From: Bradyrhizobium sp. Arg816
GTDB lineage: Bacteria > Pseudomonadota > Alphaproteobacteria > Rhizobiales > Xanthobacteraceae
Direction: 5' to 3'
Assembly (NCBI RefSeq): GCF_029989365.1
Contig: NZ_JAPRAQ010000019.1
Coordinates: forward strand, 95,476 to 159,475
Length of the DNA: 64,000 nucleotides
Under the pieces are notes generated by a model, which had not been told where the DNA came from, ran no database searches, and saw only the letters and a list, made by a program, of their open reading frames with translations. This document shows positions 14,242 to 23,480 of this stretch, in pieces. The position numbers and the translations under genes were made by a program. Each line of letters starts with the position of its first letter. Within the stretch, counting starts at the first letter, position 1.

Positions 14242-16929
14242 ATGGCTGAGAAGAACTGGCACGTGGGCAGCACGCTTCCGATTGCTGTGCAGGCCGTCGT
14301 GTGCCTGGGCAGCGCGGTCGCGCCCGCGCGCGCCTTCGCGCTCGCGGACAGCTTCGCCCCGCCGAGCTATCTCGGCAAGCTCGATCCCAATTTGGTCTGG
14401 GAAGCGCTGATCGGCGGCATCGTCGTCTGTGCGTTCCTGGCCGCCATCGCGCTATGGATCCATTCCTCGCTGCGTCGCACCAGGCGCTTGCAGCTGCGGC
14501 GCAACGCCTTCGTCTCCTCCGCCATGAACAATCTCAACCAGGGCGTGGTGATGACGGATGCGCAACGACGCATCATGTTCTGCAACGACCGCTATCTCGA
14601 GATCTACGGCCTGGCGCGCTCGGACCTGTGGACCGGCATGACCGGCTACGACATCCTCGAACTCAGGCGCAAGCGCGACGTCCTCGGCGGTGTCTCCGAC
14701 GACGAGTTCTACGAGAAGGCGGCGAGCGCCAACGGCCTGATCACCGAACTGCCTGATGGCCGCGCCATCCTGGTGAAATATTTCGTGTTGCCGAACGGCG
14801 GCTCGGTCGCGACGCATCTGGACGTCAGCGATCAGCGCAAGCTGTCACGGCAGCTCGCCTCCACCAAGCAATTCCTGGAAACCGTGCTGGACAACGTGCC
14901 GGCCTGCGTCGCCGCGAAGAACATCGAGGACGGTCGTTACATCTTCGCCAACAGCGCCTATGAACGGTTCTGGGGGTTCTCGCGCGACCACGCCGTCGGC
15001 AAGAATGCGCGGGAGCTGTTCGCGCCCATCTCGGCGGCCAGCATCGAGGCGGCCGACAAGGCGGCGCTGAATTCGTCGGACGGCCAGTTCCGCAATGAAT
15101 TCGAAGTTGACCGCGCCGGTGAACGGCGCATGGTTGCCTCGATCCGGATCGTGGTCCGCAACGAGAGCAACAAGCCCGAATTCCTGATGCTCGTGTTCGA
15201 GGATATCACCGACCGCCGCTCGCTGTCGCAGGAGCTGGAGAGCACGAAAAAGTTCTTGGAGCTCGTGGTCGACAACATCCCGGTGGCGCTGATCGTGGAG
15301 CAGGTCAAGGACGGCCGCTACCTGCTCGCCAACCGCAGCGCCGAGACCATCCTCAACCGCCGGCGCGAGGAAGCCACGGGCCTGACCGCCTCCGACATCT
15401 TCAATCCCAAGGAAGCCAAGCTGATCATCGCGCGCGACGAGGCCGCGATCAAGAAGCGCGGGATGATCACCGAGGAGCACCCGATCTCCACCAAGGACGG
15501 CCTGCGGCTGTTCCTGACCCGGCGGGCGACCGTGCTCAGCGATGCCGGCGAGCCGCAATATCTGATCAAGACCCACGAAGACGTCACCGACCGCCGGCAG
15601 ACCGAGTCGCGCATGGCGCACATGGCCTATCACGACGGCCTCACCGATTTGCCGAACCGCGCCGCCTTCCTTCAGGCGCTGACCCAGATGATCGAGGCCT
15701 GCGAAGGCACCAGCGAGGAGTTCGCCGTGCTCTGCCTCGACCTCGACGGCCTCAAGGAGGTCAACGACGTCTTCGGTCATGCGCTCGGCGACAAGCTCTT
15801 GATCGAGGTGGCCCACCGGCTTCAGGATTCCGCACGCGGCGGCGTGGTGGCGCGCCTGTCCGGCGACGAGTTCGGCCTCATCATCGACGGCAAGCAGCCG
15901 GAGGCGGGCCTTGCGCTGGCGCAGCAGCTCGGCGAGGCCGTTGCCCGGGAATTTCAGATCGACGGCCGGGCGGTCCGCGCCGGCGTCACCACCGGCATGT
16001 CGATCTTCCCGCATAATGGTGCCGACGGCGCGTCGCTGCTGGCCAATGCCGGCGCGGCGCTGTTCCGCGCCAAGCAGAAGTCGCGCGGCACGATCAGCCT
16101 TTACCAGCCGGAGATGGACCAGCAGATCCGCGATCGCCGCGTGCTGCATCAGGACCTGTCGAACGCGATCAAGAACGGCGAGCTTTCGCTCGCCTTCCAG
16201 CCGCAGGGGATCGCGCGCCACAGTGTCGCCGAGAGCGAGATCATCGGTTTCGAGGCGCTGGCGCGCTGGCAGCATCCGGTGCGCGGCCAGGTCTCCCCGG
16301 CCGAATTCATCCCGATCGCCGAGGAGAGCGGCCTGATCGTCGAGATGGGCGAGTGGATTTTGCGGCAGGCCTGCCGCGAGGCGGCGTCCTGGCCGAAGCC
16401 GCTCCAGGTCGCGGTCAATTTGTCGCCGGCGCAGTTCATGCACGGCGACGTGGTCGGGCTGGTCCATTCGATCCTGATCGAGACGGGCCTGGCGCCCGGC
16501 CGGCTCGAGCTGGAAATCACCGAGGGCGTGCTGATCGAGGACTTTGATCGCGGTCTCGCGCTGCTGCGCCGGCTGAAGGCGCTCGGCGTGCGCATCTCCA
16601 TGGACGATTTTGGCAGCGGTTACTCTTCGCTGAGCTATCTCCAGGCGTTCCCGTTCGACAAGATCAAGATCGACCGCGCCTTCATCATGAATCTCGGCCG
16701 CAATCCGCAATCGGCGGCCATCGTGCGCGCCGTGATCGATCTCGGCCACGGCCTCGAAATGTCGATCATCGCCGAGGGCGTCGAGACCCTCGATCAGCTC
16801 GCCTTCCTTGCCAAGGAAGGTTGCGACGGCGTGCAGGGCTACCTGCTCGGCAAGCCGCTGCCGATCGGCAAATATGCCGGCCTCGTCGGCCGCGCCGAGA
16901 CGATGGAGCTTGCGCTCAAGACCGGCTAG
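14242..16929 (+). CDS. PAS-GGDEF-EAL c-di-GMP signalling protein
   Basis: 895 residues. An N-terminal signal-like segment (to ~35) and a membrane helix (~53-73) are followed by three PAS-like domains (~85-195, ~205-325, ~335-450) joined by repeated ES/ASTKxFLExVxDN linkers. Next come a GGDEF domain (core RLSGDEFGLII) and an EAL domain (GFEALARW, DDFGSGYSSL). All EAL catalytic motifs look intact, while the GGDEF site has Ser for the first Gly and no obvious inhibitory site. Net phosphodiesterase activity is likely, with the cyclase half possibly weak or regulatory. Confidence 0.9.
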   Translation: MAEKNWHVGSTLPIAVQAVVCLGSAVAPARAFALADSFAPPSYLGKLDPNLVWEALIGGIVVCAFLAAIALWIHSSLRRTRRLQLRRNAFVSSAMNNLNQGVVMTDAQRRIMFCNDRYLEIYGLARSDLWTGMTGYDILELRRKRDVLGGVSDDEFYEKAASANGLITELPDGRAILVKYFVLPNGGSVATHLDVSDQRKLSRQLASTKQFLETVLDNVPACVAAKNIEDGRYIFANSAYERFWGFSRDHAVGKNARELFAPISAASIEAADKAALNSSDGQFRNEFEVDRAGERRMVASIRIVVRNESNKPEFLMLVFEDITDRRSLSQELESTKKFLELVVDNIPVALIVEQVKDGRYLLANRSAETILNRRREEATGLTASDIFNPKEAKLIIARDEAAIKKRGMITEEHPISTKDGLRLFLTRRATVLSDAGEPQYLIKTHEDVTDRRQTESRMAHMAYHDGLTDLPNRAAFLQALTQMIEACEGTSEEFAVLCLDLDGLKEVNDVFGHALGDKLLIEVAHRLQDSARGGVVARLSGDEFGLIIDGKQPEAGLALAQQLGEAVAREFQIDGRAVRAGVTTGMSIFPHNGADGASLLANAGAALFRAKQKSRGTISLYQPEMDQQIRDRRVLHQDLSNAIKNGELSLAFQPQGIARHSVAESEIIGFEALARWQHPVRGQVSPAEFIPIAEESGLIVEMGEWILRQACREAASWPKPLQVAVNLSPAQFMHGDVVGLVHSILIETGLAPGRLELEITEGVLIEDFDRGLALLRRLKALGVRISMDDFGSGYSSLSYLQAFPFDKIKIDRAFIMNLGRNPQSAAIVRAVIDLGHGLEMSIIAEGVETLDQLAFLAKEGCDGVQGYLLGKPLPIGKYAGLVGRAETMELALKTG

Positions 16930-17031
16930 AGCGTTTTCGAGCCAAGTGGATACCGGTTCGCGCAAAGAAAACACGTCAAAACAAGAATCCAAAGCTCCGT
17001 TCCGATTTCATCGGAATGGAAATGGCTCTAG
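16926..17031 (+). repeat. CTAGAGCG element, full 106-bp copy
   Basis: The element begins CTAGAGCGTTTTCGAG and ends GGCTCTAG, so its termini form an inverted repeat CTAGAGC/GCTCTAG. Inside is a further hairpin (TTCCGAT..ATCGGAA). It is a known type of dispersed Rhizobiales intergenic repeat and its first TAG is the stop codon of the preceding gene. Confidence 0.75.
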
Positions 17032-17065
17032 TGATGGCAGGCGCTAGCTCCCATTCGACGGCTTC

Positions 17066-18526
17066 ATGGCGGATTACGACCTTGCGATCATCGGCGGCGG
17101 CCTGAACGGTGTCAGCCTCGCTCGCGATGCGGCCGGCCGCGGCCTGCGGGTCATTCTGCTGGAGCAGGGCGATCTCGGCGGCGCGGCGTCATCGGCGACG
17201 CCGCGGCTGATCCATGGCGATCTGTCGGTGCTGGAACGCCGCGGTTTTTGGCGGGTGCGCCGGGCGTTGGCCGAGCGCCGGACCTGGCTTGCCATCGCGC
17301 CGCATCTGGTCCGGCCGATGCGTTTCGTGATCCCGGCCCATTCCGAGGAGCGTCCACCCTGGCTGCTGCGCGCCGGCTTGTACCTCTATGACAGCCTCAC
17401 CGGTCGGAGCGGCCTGCCTGCCGCGACGACCCTCGACATCACGCATCATCCGGTCGGCAACGCGCTGAAGCGCCCGTTCGGCACGGCTTTCGAATATTCG
17501 GACTGCGTCGTCGATGATTCCCGCCTGGTGGTGCTGACGGCGCTGGACGCCGCCGAACGCGGCGCTGCGATCCGGACCGGGGCGCGCTGTGTCCGCGCCG
17601 ATCGAACCGATACATGGCGCCTCGCGGTGGTCGATCGTGGCCATCGCCGCGTGATCACGGCCCGGGCGCTGGCCAATGCCAGCGGCGGCTGGACGTCGAT
17701 CGTCGCAGAGACCGTGCTGCGCCAGCCGCAGCCCACCATGGCGGCCATGCAGATGAGCCAGATCATCGTGCCCAGGCTGTTCGAGTCCGACAACGTCTAC
17801 GTCTTCCAGAACAGCGATGGGCGGCTGATCTTCGCGAGCCCCCTCGAACGCGATTTCACGCTGATCGGAACGGTCACCCGTGATTTCACCGGTGATCCCG
17901 CGATCGTGGCGATGCCTGGGGCCGACGTCAGCTATCTCTGCGAGGCGGCCAGCCGCTATTTCCGCGAGCGCGTCGCGCCCACCGACGTGGTGCGTGCGGT
18001 CTCCGGCGTCAACCTGACGCTGGCGTCCGTGCGGCGGCGCGACGGGACGACGCTGTTCCACGCGCGCCGGCGCAAGGCGCCGCTGATCACGATGTTCGGC
18101 GGCGACGTCACCACCGCGCGCCTGCGCGCCGAGCGGGCCGTGACGAAGCTGACGCCGTTCTATCCGATGTCGCCGCCCTGGACGGCTGGCGCAGCGTTGC
18201 CCGGCGGAGACTTTGCCTGGGATCGTTTCGACACCGAAGTCGACCTCGCCCGCGACCGCTGGCGCTTTCTGTCGGAGCCGCAGGCCCAGCGTCTGGTTGC
18301 CGCCTATGGCTCGCGATTAGCCGCAGTGCTCGGCGAGGCGAAGAGCCGTGAGGAGCTCGGTCCGGCCTTCGGTCCCGAACTGACCGGCGCCGAGGTGCGC
18401 TATCTCATGACCCACGAATGGGCGCGTTTTCCCGACGATATTCTGTGGCGGCGTTCCAAGCTCGGTCTGACGATGCCGGCGGCGGATCGCGACGCGCTGG
18501 CCGCGTTCATGGCGAGTGTGAGCTAG
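17066..18526 (+). CDS. glpD: glycerol-3-phosphate dehydrogenase
   Basis: 486-residue FAD enzyme of the aerobic GlpD type, oxidising sn-glycerol 3-phosphate to dihydroxyacetone phosphate and passing electrons to quinone at the inner membrane. The FAD motif (LAIIGGGLNGVSLARDAAGR), the GGAASSATPRLIHGDL substrate block and a C-terminal helical domain with YLMTHEWARFPDDILWRRSK are typical. Length is normal. There is no glpK or glycerol facilitator nearby; aqpZ at 8.1 kb is a water channel. A palindromic repeat follows. Confidence 0.93.
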   Translation: MADYDLAIIGGGLNGVSLARDAAGRGLRVILLEQGDLGGAASSATPRLIHGDLSVLERRGFWRVRRALAERRTWLAIAPHLVRPMRFVIPAHSEERPPWLLRAGLYLYDSLTGRSGLPAATTLDITHHPVGNALKRPFGTAFEYSDCVVDDSRLVVLTALDAAERGAAIRTGARCVRADRTDTWRLAVVDRGHRRVITARALANASGGWTSIVAETVLRQPQPTMAAMQMSQIIVPRLFESDNVYVFQNSDGRLIFASPLERDFTLIGTVTRDFTGDPAIVAMPGADVSYLCEAASRYFRERVAPTDVVRAVSGVNLTLASVRRRDGTTLFHARRRKAPLITMFGGDVTTARLRAERAVTKLTPFYPMSPPWTAGAALPGGDFAWDRFDTEVDLARDRWRFLSEPQAQRLVAAYGSRLAAVLGEAKSREELGPAFGPELTGAEVRYLMTHEWARFPDDILWRRSKLGLTMPAADRDALAAFMASVS

Positions 18527-18530
18527 TGGC

Positions 18531-18617
18531 GTAGCCCGGATGGAGCGAAGCGCAATCCGGGAAAGTCTCACCACCGATGGACCGTCCCGGATTACGCTTG
18601 CGCTCCATCCGGGCTAC
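18531..18617. repeat. GTAGCCCGGATGGAGC palindromic element
   Basis: An 87-bp inverted repeat: left arm GTAGCCCGGATGGAGCGAAG, right arm its near complement ending GCTCCATCCGGGCTAC, with internal CAATCCGGGA/TCCCGGATTA arms. A family of such elements is common in Bradyrhizobium intergenic DNA. It separates glpD from the ABC operon. Confidence 0.8.
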
Positions 18618-18705
18618 GGGACTGCGGTGGAAGTTACCCCCTGAACCGGTTGAGCTGGGGACGATCGGCCGCTAGCGTGCGGCGGAATCGGGGTTGGCAG
18701 GGACC

Positions 18706-19863
18706 ATGACGGACGAATTGCCCAAGATAGACGCCGGCGGAGATGCGCTTCCTGCGGCGGGGCAGCCGCTGCTGCGCATCGAGGGCGTCGCCAAGACCTT
18801 TGGGACGTTCCGGGCCGTCGACGGCGTGTCGCTCGACATCAAGGCCGGCGAGTTCTTCGCGCTGCTGGGCCCCAGCGGCTGTGGCAAGACCACGCTCTTG
18901 CGTATGCTCGCCGGGTTCGAAGCGCCGGACGAAGGGCGCATCTTGCTCGGCGGCCGGGACATCGCGCAGGCGCTGCCGCATGAGCGCCCGATCAACATGA
19001 TGTTCCAGAACTACGCGCTATTTCCGCATCTCTCCGTGCGCGACAACATTGCGTTCGGCCTGAAGCGGGCCGGCATGGCGCGCGGCGACATCGCCACGCG
19101 CGTGGCGGAAATGATTGCGCTGGTGAAGCTCGAGGGGTTGGAGAAGCGTAAGCCCGACCAGCTCTCCGGCGGTCAGCGTCAGCGCGTGGCGCTGGCGCGT
19201 GCATTGGCGCGGCGGCCGCAGCTTCTGCTGCTCGACGAGCCCCTCGCGGCGCTCGACAAGAAGCTGCGCGAGAGCACGCAGGGCGAGCTGATGGAGCTGC
19301 AGCGCCGGCTCGGCATGACCTTCATCATCGTCACCCACGACCAGGAGGAAGCCATGACCATGGCGAGCCGGATCGGCGTGATGAAGGCCGGCAAGCTGGC
19401 CCAGGTCGCGAGCCCCCGCGAACTCTATGAAGCGCCGCGCTCGCGCTGGATCGCGGAGTTCGTCGGCGACATCAATCTGTTCGACGGCGAGTCCAAATTG
19501 CGCGACGGTCATCGTCTGATCATTGGCACGCGTGATGCGGGTGCGCTGGTGGTCGCCGAGCCGCGCGAAGGCGTCGGCGCGGGAAAATTGGCGGTCGCGA
19601 TCCGCCCGGAGAAGGTCAAGCTGTCGCGTCGCGGTCCGGTGAGCGTGGCCGGTCGTGAGACGGCGATCAACAGCCTAGACGGCGTGGTCGCCGACATCTG
19701 CTATCTCGGCGGCACCACCACCTACAAGGTGAAGCTCGATGCCGGCGGAATCGTGCAGGCGTCGGTCCCCAACAGCGCGCGCCTCGACGTCGACGCCTAC
19801 AGCCTGAACCAGCATGTCGTCGCCTGGTTCACGCCCGACGACTGCGTGGTGCTGCAATCATGA
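18706..19863 (+). CDS. ABC transporter ATP-binding protein, PotA-like
   Basis: 385 residues. Walker A (GPSGCGKTT), the ABC signature (LSGGQRQR), Walker B (LLLLDEPLAALDKKLR) and the H-loop (IIVTHDQEEA) are intact. A C-terminal TOBE domain (~280-385) is typical of polyamine/iron/sugar importers. It powers the permeases that follow, its stop overlapping the next start (ATGA). An in-frame TTG at 18694 is possible but ATG 18706 is simpler. The best family fit is PotA/PotG spermidine-putrescine type; the true substrate is unknown because no binding protein is adjacent. Confidence 0.9.
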   Translation: MTDELPKIDAGGDALPAAGQPLLRIEGVAKTFGTFRAVDGVSLDIKAGEFFALLGPSGCGKTTLLRMLAGFEAPDEGRILLGGRDIAQALPHERPINMMFQNYALFPHLSVRDNIAFGLKRAGMARGDIATRVAEMIALVKLEGLEKRKPDQLSGGQRQRVALARALARRPQLLLLDEPLAALDKKLRESTQGELMELQRRLGMTFIIVTHDQEEAMTMASRIGVMKAGKLAQVASPRELYEAPRSRWIAEFVGDINLFDGESKLRDGHRLIIGTRDAGALVVAEPREGVGAGKLAVAIRPEKVKLSRRGPVSVAGRETAINSLDGVVADICYLGGTTTYKVKLDAGGIVQASVPNSARLDVDAYSLNQHVVAWFTPDDCVVLQS

Positions 19864-20774
19864 GCTCGCGCCGCATCTTCGCGCGGCCGGCGCGCTTTGC
19901 CGCGATCGCGCCCTATGTCTGGATGCTGCTGTTCTTCCTGGTGCCGTTCGGCTTCGTGCTCAAGATCAGCCTGTCGCAGACGGCGATCGCGCAGCCGCCC
20001 TACGAACCGGTGTTCGACCTGATGGCGGGATGGGAGGCGCTCAAGGCCGCGTTCGCCGCGCTGTCGATCGACAATTTTAGGCTGATCGCCTCCGACGACA
20101 TCTACGTGTTCGCCTATGTGCGCAGCCTCACCGTCGCCGTCACCGCGACTGCGCTATTGCTCGTGATCGGCTATCCCATCGCCTATGGCATGGCGCGGTT
20201 GCCGAAGCGCTGGCAGGCGGTGGCGATGGTGCTGGTGATCGTGCCGTTCTGGACCTCGTTCCTGATCCGCATCTATGCCTGGATCAACATCCTCCAGCAT
20301 GACGGCCTGCTGAACCAGATCCTGCTGGCGCTGCATCTGGTCAGCCAGCCGGTGGTGTGGCTCTCGACCGACACTGCGATGTATATCGGCATCGTCTACT
20401 CCTATCTGCCGTTCATGATCCTGCCGCTCTACGCGACGCTCGCGAAAATGGAGCCGGTGCTGGAGGAGGCGGCCTCTGATCTCGGCGCGCCGCCCTGGCA
20501 GGTGTTCTGGCTCGTCACCTTTCCGCTGTCGCTGCCCGGCGTCGGTGCCGGCGTGCTGCTGTGCTTCATCCCCATCGTGGGCGAGTTCGTGATTCCTGAC
20601 CTTCTGGCCGGCTCCAATTCGCTGATGATCGGCCAGACCCTGTGGCTCGAATTCTTCACCAACAAGGACTGGCCGGTGGCCTCCGCAGCGGCGATCGTGC
20701 TGCTGGTGCTGCTGCTGGTGCCGCTGCTGCTGTACGAGCGGCTGCAGAAGCGGCAGCTGGAACAGGGGCGCTGA
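19860..20774 (+). CDS. ABC transporter permease, PotB/PotH-like
   Basis: 304 residues, about six membrane helices. The cytoplasmic EAA loop (EEAASDLGAPPWQVFWLVTF), which docks on the ATPase, is present near residue 205. It overlaps the ATPase gene by four bases and is followed four bases later by the second permease, so the three are one operon. Family resemblance is to spermidine/putrescine permeases, with a long periplasmic loop after the first helix. Confidence 0.9.
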   Translation: MSSRRIFARPARFAAIAPYVWMLLFFLVPFGFVLKISLSQTAIAQPPYEPVFDLMAGWEALKAAFAALSIDNFRLIASDDIYVFAYVRSLTVAVTATALLLVIGYPIAYGMARLPKRWQAVAMVLVIVPFWTSFLIRIYAWINILQHDGLLNQILLALHLVSQPVVWLSTDTAMYIGIVYSYLPFMILPLYATLAKMEPVLEEAASDLGAPPWQVFWLVTFPLSLPGVGAGVLLCFIPIVGEFVIPDLLAGSNSLMIGQTLWLEFFTNKDWPVASAAAIVLLVLLLVPLLLYERLQKRQLEQGR

Positions 20775-20778
20775 AGCG

Positions 20779-21591
20779 ATGCGCAAGGTCTCCCGCCTGT
20801 CTCGCTTCAACATCGCCTCGCTCGCGCTGGGGCTTGCATTCCTCTATCTGCCGATCCTCATCCTCGTCATCTATTCCTTCAACGCCTCGCGGCTGGTGAC
20901 GGTGTGGGGCGGCTGGTCGCTGCGCTGGTACCACGAGTTCTTCAACGACCGCGCCATGATCGAGGCGGCCTGGATGAGCCTGCGGGTCGCGGTCTCCTCT
21001 GCGACCATCGCCACGCTGCTCGGCACGCTCGCAGCCGTTACGCTGTCGCGCGGCGAGCGGTTTCGCGGCCGCACGCTGTTCTCGGGCATGCTCTACGCGC
21101 CGCTGGTGATGCCGGAGGTGATCACCGGATTGTCGCTGCTGCTGCTGTTCGTCGCGCTCAACGCCGAGCGCGGCTTCTGGACGGTGACGATCGCCCACAC
21201 CACGCTGACGATGTGCTTCGTCGCGGTGGTCGTGCAGTCCCGCCTCGGCTCGCTCGACCGTTCGCTGGAGGAGGCGGCGATGGACCTCGGCTGCAACCCG
21301 GTTCGCGCCTTCGTCGCCGTGACGCTGCCGCTGATCGCGCCCGCGATCGTGGCGGGCTGGATGCTGGCCTTCACGCTGTCGCTCGACGATCTCGTAATCG
21401 CGAGTTTCACCACCGGCCCCGGCTCGGCGACGCTGCCGATCCGGATCTACTCGGAGGTGCGGCTTGGCGTGAAGCCCGAGATCAACGCGATCTGCACGCT
21501 GGTGATCGCCCTGATCGCGGTGGTCATCGTCATCGCCTCGCTTGCCTCGAAACTGTCGAGCTCGCAGGGCGAGAGCGCGGCGCCGCTATAG
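20779..21591 (+). CDS. ABC transporter permease, PotC/PotI-like
   Basis: 270 residues with about six helices, starting MRKVSRLSRFNIASLALGLA. The EAA loop EEAAMDLGCNPVRAFVAVTL near residue 170 and the following LPLIAPAIVAGWMLAFTLSL segment are typical of PotC/PotI. It closes the operon. A palindromic element lies eight bases after the stop, between it and the convergent sugar-type cassette. No periplasmic binding protein accompanies the operon. Confidence 0.9.
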   Translation: MRKVSRLSRFNIASLALGLAFLYLPILILVIYSFNASRLVTVWGGWSLRWYHEFFNDRAMIEAAWMSLRVAVSSATIATLLGTLAAVTLSRGERFRGRTLFSGMLYAPLVMPEVITGLSLLLLFVALNAERGFWTVTIAHTTLTMCFVAVVVQSRLGSLDRSLEEAAMDLGCNPVRAFVAVTLPLIAPAIVAGWMLAFTLSLDDLVIASFTTGPGSATLPIRIYSEVRLGVKPEINAICTLVIALIAVVIVIASLASKLSSSQGESAAPL

Positions 21592-21599
21592 GTCCGGCT

Positions 21600-21677
21600 G
21601 TCATTGCGAGCGCAGCGAAGCAATCCAGACTGCCGTCGCGGAGAGATTCTGGATTGCTTCGCTACGCTCGCAATGAC
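21600..21677. repeat. GTCATTGCGAG palindromic element, copy A
   Basis: A 78-bp inverted repeat: GTCATTGCGAGCGCAGCGAA on the left, the near complement ending TACGCTCGCAATGAC on the right, with inner CAATCCAGA/TCTGGATTG arms. Copies B (48025) and C (52637) share the same ends. It lies between convergent genes, where it could stop transcription from both sides. Confidence 0.85.
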
Positions 21678-21686
21678 GAAAAGTCC

Positions 21687-22553
21687 CTACGACTTCACCG
21701 CGCCTGCCGTGAGCCCGCCCACCATGTAGCGGCGGAAGGCGTAGTAGACTGCGGCCGGCGGCAGCGCGTAAATGAAGCCGGTGGTCATCAACAGCTCCCA
21801 GGGCGAATCGTCGGCAGCGAGGAAGTTGCCGAGTGCGACGGGGAGGGTGATCTCGCGGTCGTTGGATAGAAGCAGGAACGCGTAGAGATATTCGTTCCAG
21901 GCGAGCAGCACCGCATAGGTGCCGATCGCGACCAGCGAGGGCATCATCAGCGGCAGGTAGACCAGGCGGAAGATCTGGAGCGTCGTGGCGCCGTCCATCA
22001 CCGCGGCTTCGTCCAGCTCGACCGGCAGCTTGTCGGAGGCCTGCTTGAGCACCCAGATCGCGTAGGGGCTGGCGATCGTCACCATGGCCAGGATCAGCGA
22101 CCAGTGATTGTTGAGCAGGCCGTAATTGCCCATGGTGCGGTACATCGGCACGGCGAGGAACGCGGCCGGAATGAAATAGGTGAAGAGTGCGAGGTTCAAC
22201 ACGCTGCGTCCGCCCGGCACCTTCAGCCGCGAGATCGAGAACGCAGCCGCGGTCGCAATGAACAGCGTTAGCACGCCGACGGAGACTGCGATCACCGTCG
22301 AGTTCCAGAACTGGATGTAGAAGTCGCGCAGGAAGTAGTGCTGCTGCTTGAACACGATCTCGAAGTTGTGGAGCGTCGGATGATCCGGCCACAGCTTGCC
22401 CGAGAACGCGTCCTCCTTCGGGGAGATCGCGAACAGGAACATGTGGTAGATCGGAATCATCGTCCACAGGAAGACGGGAATTCCGATCAGCAGCAGCCGC
22501 GCTTCGACCGCGACGTCGCGCCAGGAAAATTCGCTTACGCCGGGAAGCTTCAT
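21687..22553 (-). CDS. carbohydrate ABC transporter permease, MalG-like
   Basis: 288 residues, six predicted helices. The EAA loop DEAAVMDGATTLQIFRLVYL and LPLMMPSLVAIGTYAVLLAW segment near residues 195-230 are characteristic of CUT1 sugar permeases; the stop at 21687 follows a conserved GGLTAGAVKS end. It overlaps the preceding permease gene by four bases. It is the last gene of a cassette that contains no ATPase. Confidence 0.9.
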   Translation of the reverse strand: MKLPGVSEFSWRDVAVEARLLLIGIPVFLWTMIPIYHMFLFAISPKEDAFSGKLWPDHPTLHNFEIVFKQQHYFLRDFYIQFWNSTVIAVSVGVLTLFIATAAAFSISRLKVPGGRSVLNLALFTYFIPAAFLAVPMYRTMGNYGLLNNHWSLILAMVTIASPYAIWVLKQASDKLPVELDEAAVMDGATTLQIFRLVYLPLMMPSLVAIGTYAVLLAWNEYLYAFLLLSNDREITLPVALGNFLAADDSPWELLMTTGFIYALPPAAVYYAFRRYMVGGLTAGAVKS

Positions 22554-23422
22554 CGCGACAACCGTTTCATCATAAAGTACACGAGCGGCAGGACGAACGG
22601 CATCGCGCAGACGATGGAGGCCATCGCGAGCGAGAGCTGGTCGAGCCGGAGATAGCGGATACCCAGCGTCGCCAGCACGTGCGTGAGGTCAGCCGGGCCA
22701 CCGCCGGTGAGCAGATAGACGCTGTTGAAATCGCCGAGCGTCCAGATCATCGAGAGCAGCGTGCAGGTGATGTAGAGCGTCTGCATCGACGGCCAGGTGA
22801 TGTAGCGGAATTTCTGCCACCAGCTCGCACCATCGACCTCGGCGGCCTCGAACAGATCGTGCGCGATCGCAAGGCGTCCGGTGATCAGGATCAGCGTCCA
22901 GAACGGCAGTGACTTCCAGATGTGCACGCCGATCGCCATGCTCAGCGCCACGGTCGGGTCGTTCAGCCAGTTCGGGCCGTCGTCGCCGGTGAGGGAGAAG
23001 ATGAGGTGGTTGACCACGCCCCATTCGGGATTGAACATGAAGCGCACCGACAGGATGGTCGGGATCGACGGCACCGCCCAGGGCAGGATGAAGATCACCG
23101 AGAGCCATTTGATCCAGGTGCGCTGCTGCGCGAAGAAGCCGGACAGGAACAGCGCGATCAGCATCTTGATGTTGATGCCGATGACCAGGAAGATCAGCGT
23201 GTTGACCGCGGCGCGCGCGAAGATCGGATCGTGAAACAGCGCGACATAATTCGACGGGGCCCGCGCCAGCCACAGCCCGTAGCAGACGGGATAGACAACG
23301 AAGGCGAGGAAGACGAGCAGATAGGGCGCGAGCAGCACGATGCCCCAGACCTGCGCCGGGGTCAGCCGCGACGACAAGGGCGGAGCGGGCATCGACTGAT
23401 CGCCAGAGAGCGTAATCGCCAT
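22550..23422 (-). CDS. carbohydrate ABC transporter permease, MalF-like
   Basis: 290 residues, six helices, starting MAITLSGDQSMPAPPLSSRL. The EAA-type loop (EAAEVDGASWWQKFRYITWP) is near residue 195, as in CUT1 MalF-type permeases. It pairs with the MalG-like product to form the membrane pore for a sugar or sugar-like solute. It lies 97 bp after the binding-protein gene, with a strong hairpin in between. Confidence 0.9.
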   Translation of the reverse strand: MAITLSGDQSMPAPPLSSRLTPAQVWGIVLLAPYLLVFLAFVVYPVCYGLWLARAPSNYVALFHDPIFARAAVNTLIFLVIGINIKMLIALFLSGFFAQQRTWIKWLSVIFILPWAVPSIPTILSVRFMFNPEWGVVNHLIFSLTGDDGPNWLNDPTVALSMAIGVHIWKSLPFWTLILITGRLAIAHDLFEAAEVDGASWWQKFRYITWPSMQTLYITCTLLSMIWTLGDFNSVYLLTGGGPADLTHVLATLGIRYLRLDQLSLAMASIVCAMPFVLPLVYFMMKRLSR

Positions 23423-23480
23423 TCTTCAGGACTCTTTGAAAGGACTTCCGGCCGCACGAGGCGGCCGGTATTAGCGTTTC

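Noticed and set aside
14845..16992. Open frame of 715 codons opposite the PAS-GGDEF-EAL gene
   Set aside because: Shadow of the real gene; composition is typical of antisense frames in GC-rich DNA and no domain is present.
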